From: Hyphomicrobiales bacterium
Lineage (GTDB): Bacteria; Pseudomonadota; Alphaproteobacteria; Rhizobiales; Beijerinckiaceae
DNA: 64,000 nucleotides
NCBI GenBank assembly: GCA_026400535.1
Contig: JAPLOU010000052.1
Coordinates: forward strand, 223,159-287,158
Direction: 5' to 3'
Shown: in pieces, positions 63,691 through 64,000 of the stretch
How positions within the stretch are numbered: position 1 is the first letter of the stretch
Layout: each line of letters starts with the position of its first letter
Notes under the pieces: model-generated
What the model was told of the DNA's origin: nothing
Database searches by the model: none
What the model saw: only the letters and a program-made list of their open reading frames with translations
Program-made: the position numbers and the translations under genes

Positions 63691-64000
63691 ATGCTCTACA
63701 CATCCATTCAGGGACTGCCCGATTTCCTGCTGTTCTTCGCTGCCGCCATGGGCCTGACAGCGGCCTATCTCGTGCTCTACACGCTCTCGACCACCCACAA
63801 CGAGTTCGAGCTGATCCGCCAGAACAATGTGGCGGCCGGGGCCTCGCTGGGGCTGAGTCTGATGGGGTTCGCCATCCCGCTGTCCAGCGCCATCGTCAAT
63901 TCCAAGACCATCGTCGACCTGTTGGTCTATGGCGTCGTCGCGCTGATCATCCAGATCATGGTTTACTGGCTGGTAAGGCTGCTGCTGACCAACCTGTCAC
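63691..64000 (+). CDS. DUF350 family membrane protein (cut by right edge)
   Basis: ATG 63691 with AGAGG upstream. The 103 visible residues include four likely membrane helices, with the DUF350 (YjfL-like) pattern FAAAMGLTAAYLVLYTLSTTHNEFELIRQNN, then AAGASLGLSLMGFAIPLSSAIVNS and VYGVVALIIQIMVYWLVRLLL. Function of the family is not known. The gene continues beyond the window. Confidence 0.8.
   Translation, partial: MLYTSIQGLPDFLLFFAAAMGLTAAYLVLYTLSTTHNEFELIRQNNVAAGASLGLSLMGFAIPLSSAIVNSKTIVDLLVYGVVALIIQIMVYWLVRLLLTNLS

Overview
The window is about 64 kb of GC-rich bacterial chromosome. It is dominated by single-copy housekeeping genes in the order and orientation I know from alphaproteobacteria of the order Hyphomicrobiales (Rhizobiales). 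The main pointers are the run rpsB-tsf-pyrH-frr-uppS-cdsA-dxr-rseP-bamA-lpxD-fabZ-lpxA-lpxI-lpxB, the proS-lolC/E-lolD-dnaE block, the trpE / trpG-trpD-trpC-moaC-moeA-lexA block, direct-repeat SOS boxes of the alphaproteobacterial GTTC-N7-GTTC type, a long C-terminal extension on ribosomal protein S2, and LpxI in place of LpxH. I cannot name a genus.

Layout. 1-3.1 kb: LPS export genes lptD (cut by the window edge), lptG and lptF on the minus strand. 3.2-7.5 kb: pepA, holC, a small lipoprotein and an ABC-F ATPase. 7.6-8.4 kb: decayed marC-like gene abutting an IS481-family remnant. 8.4-17.0 kb: M20 peptidase, ssb, uvrA (divergent from ssb across a perfect SOS box), a PP2C-like phosphatase overlapping or abutting uvrA, and gyrA. 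17.1-19.2 kb: xylF-like pseudogene, HAD hydrolase, gap with an AraC-like scrap. 19.2-27.5 kb: coaD, proS, lolC/E, lolD, an unexplained 0.8 kb gap, a 34-residue membrane micropeptide and dnaE. 27.9-42.7 kb: translation, nucleotide, isoprenoid, phospholipid, outer-membrane and lipid A genes, nearly all co-directional. 42.7-47.8 kb: gltA, an ISAs1/IS256 mosaic, gltX and lexA (with its own SOS box). 47.9-56.5 kb: moeA, moaC, trpC, trpD, trpG, a TadG-like pseudogene, trpE and a PpiD-like foldase. 56.5-57.6 kb: second ISAs1/IS256 mosaic. 57.7-64 kb: tpiA, a small secreted ORF whose 3' end carries a perfect 15-bp inverted repeat, an aminotransferase, a third transposase graveyard, secG, pyrG, a glyoxalase-fold protein and a DUF350 membrane protein cut by the edge.

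How the genes work together. Three themes recur: envelope construction (LptDGF export, LolCD lipoprotein release, BamA, the LpxD/FabZ/LpxA/LpxI/LpxB arm of lipid A synthesis, RseP, PpiD, SecG), DNA replication and repair under LexA control (ssb, uvrA, lexA, perhaps the peptide upstream of dnaE), and central metabolism (trp, TCA entry, CTP, isoprenoid). No CRISPR array, prophage, rRNA or convincing tRNA was seen. The accessory content is small and consists of decayed insertion sequences and pseudogenes. The most interesting candidate for something undescribed is the 34-residue single-pass membrane peptide directly upstream of dnaE, preceded by a TTGACA element overlapping degenerate LexA half-sites; it resembles SidA-type SOS division inhibitors in size and topology. 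All gene functions are inferred from recognised motifs; no database search was run.
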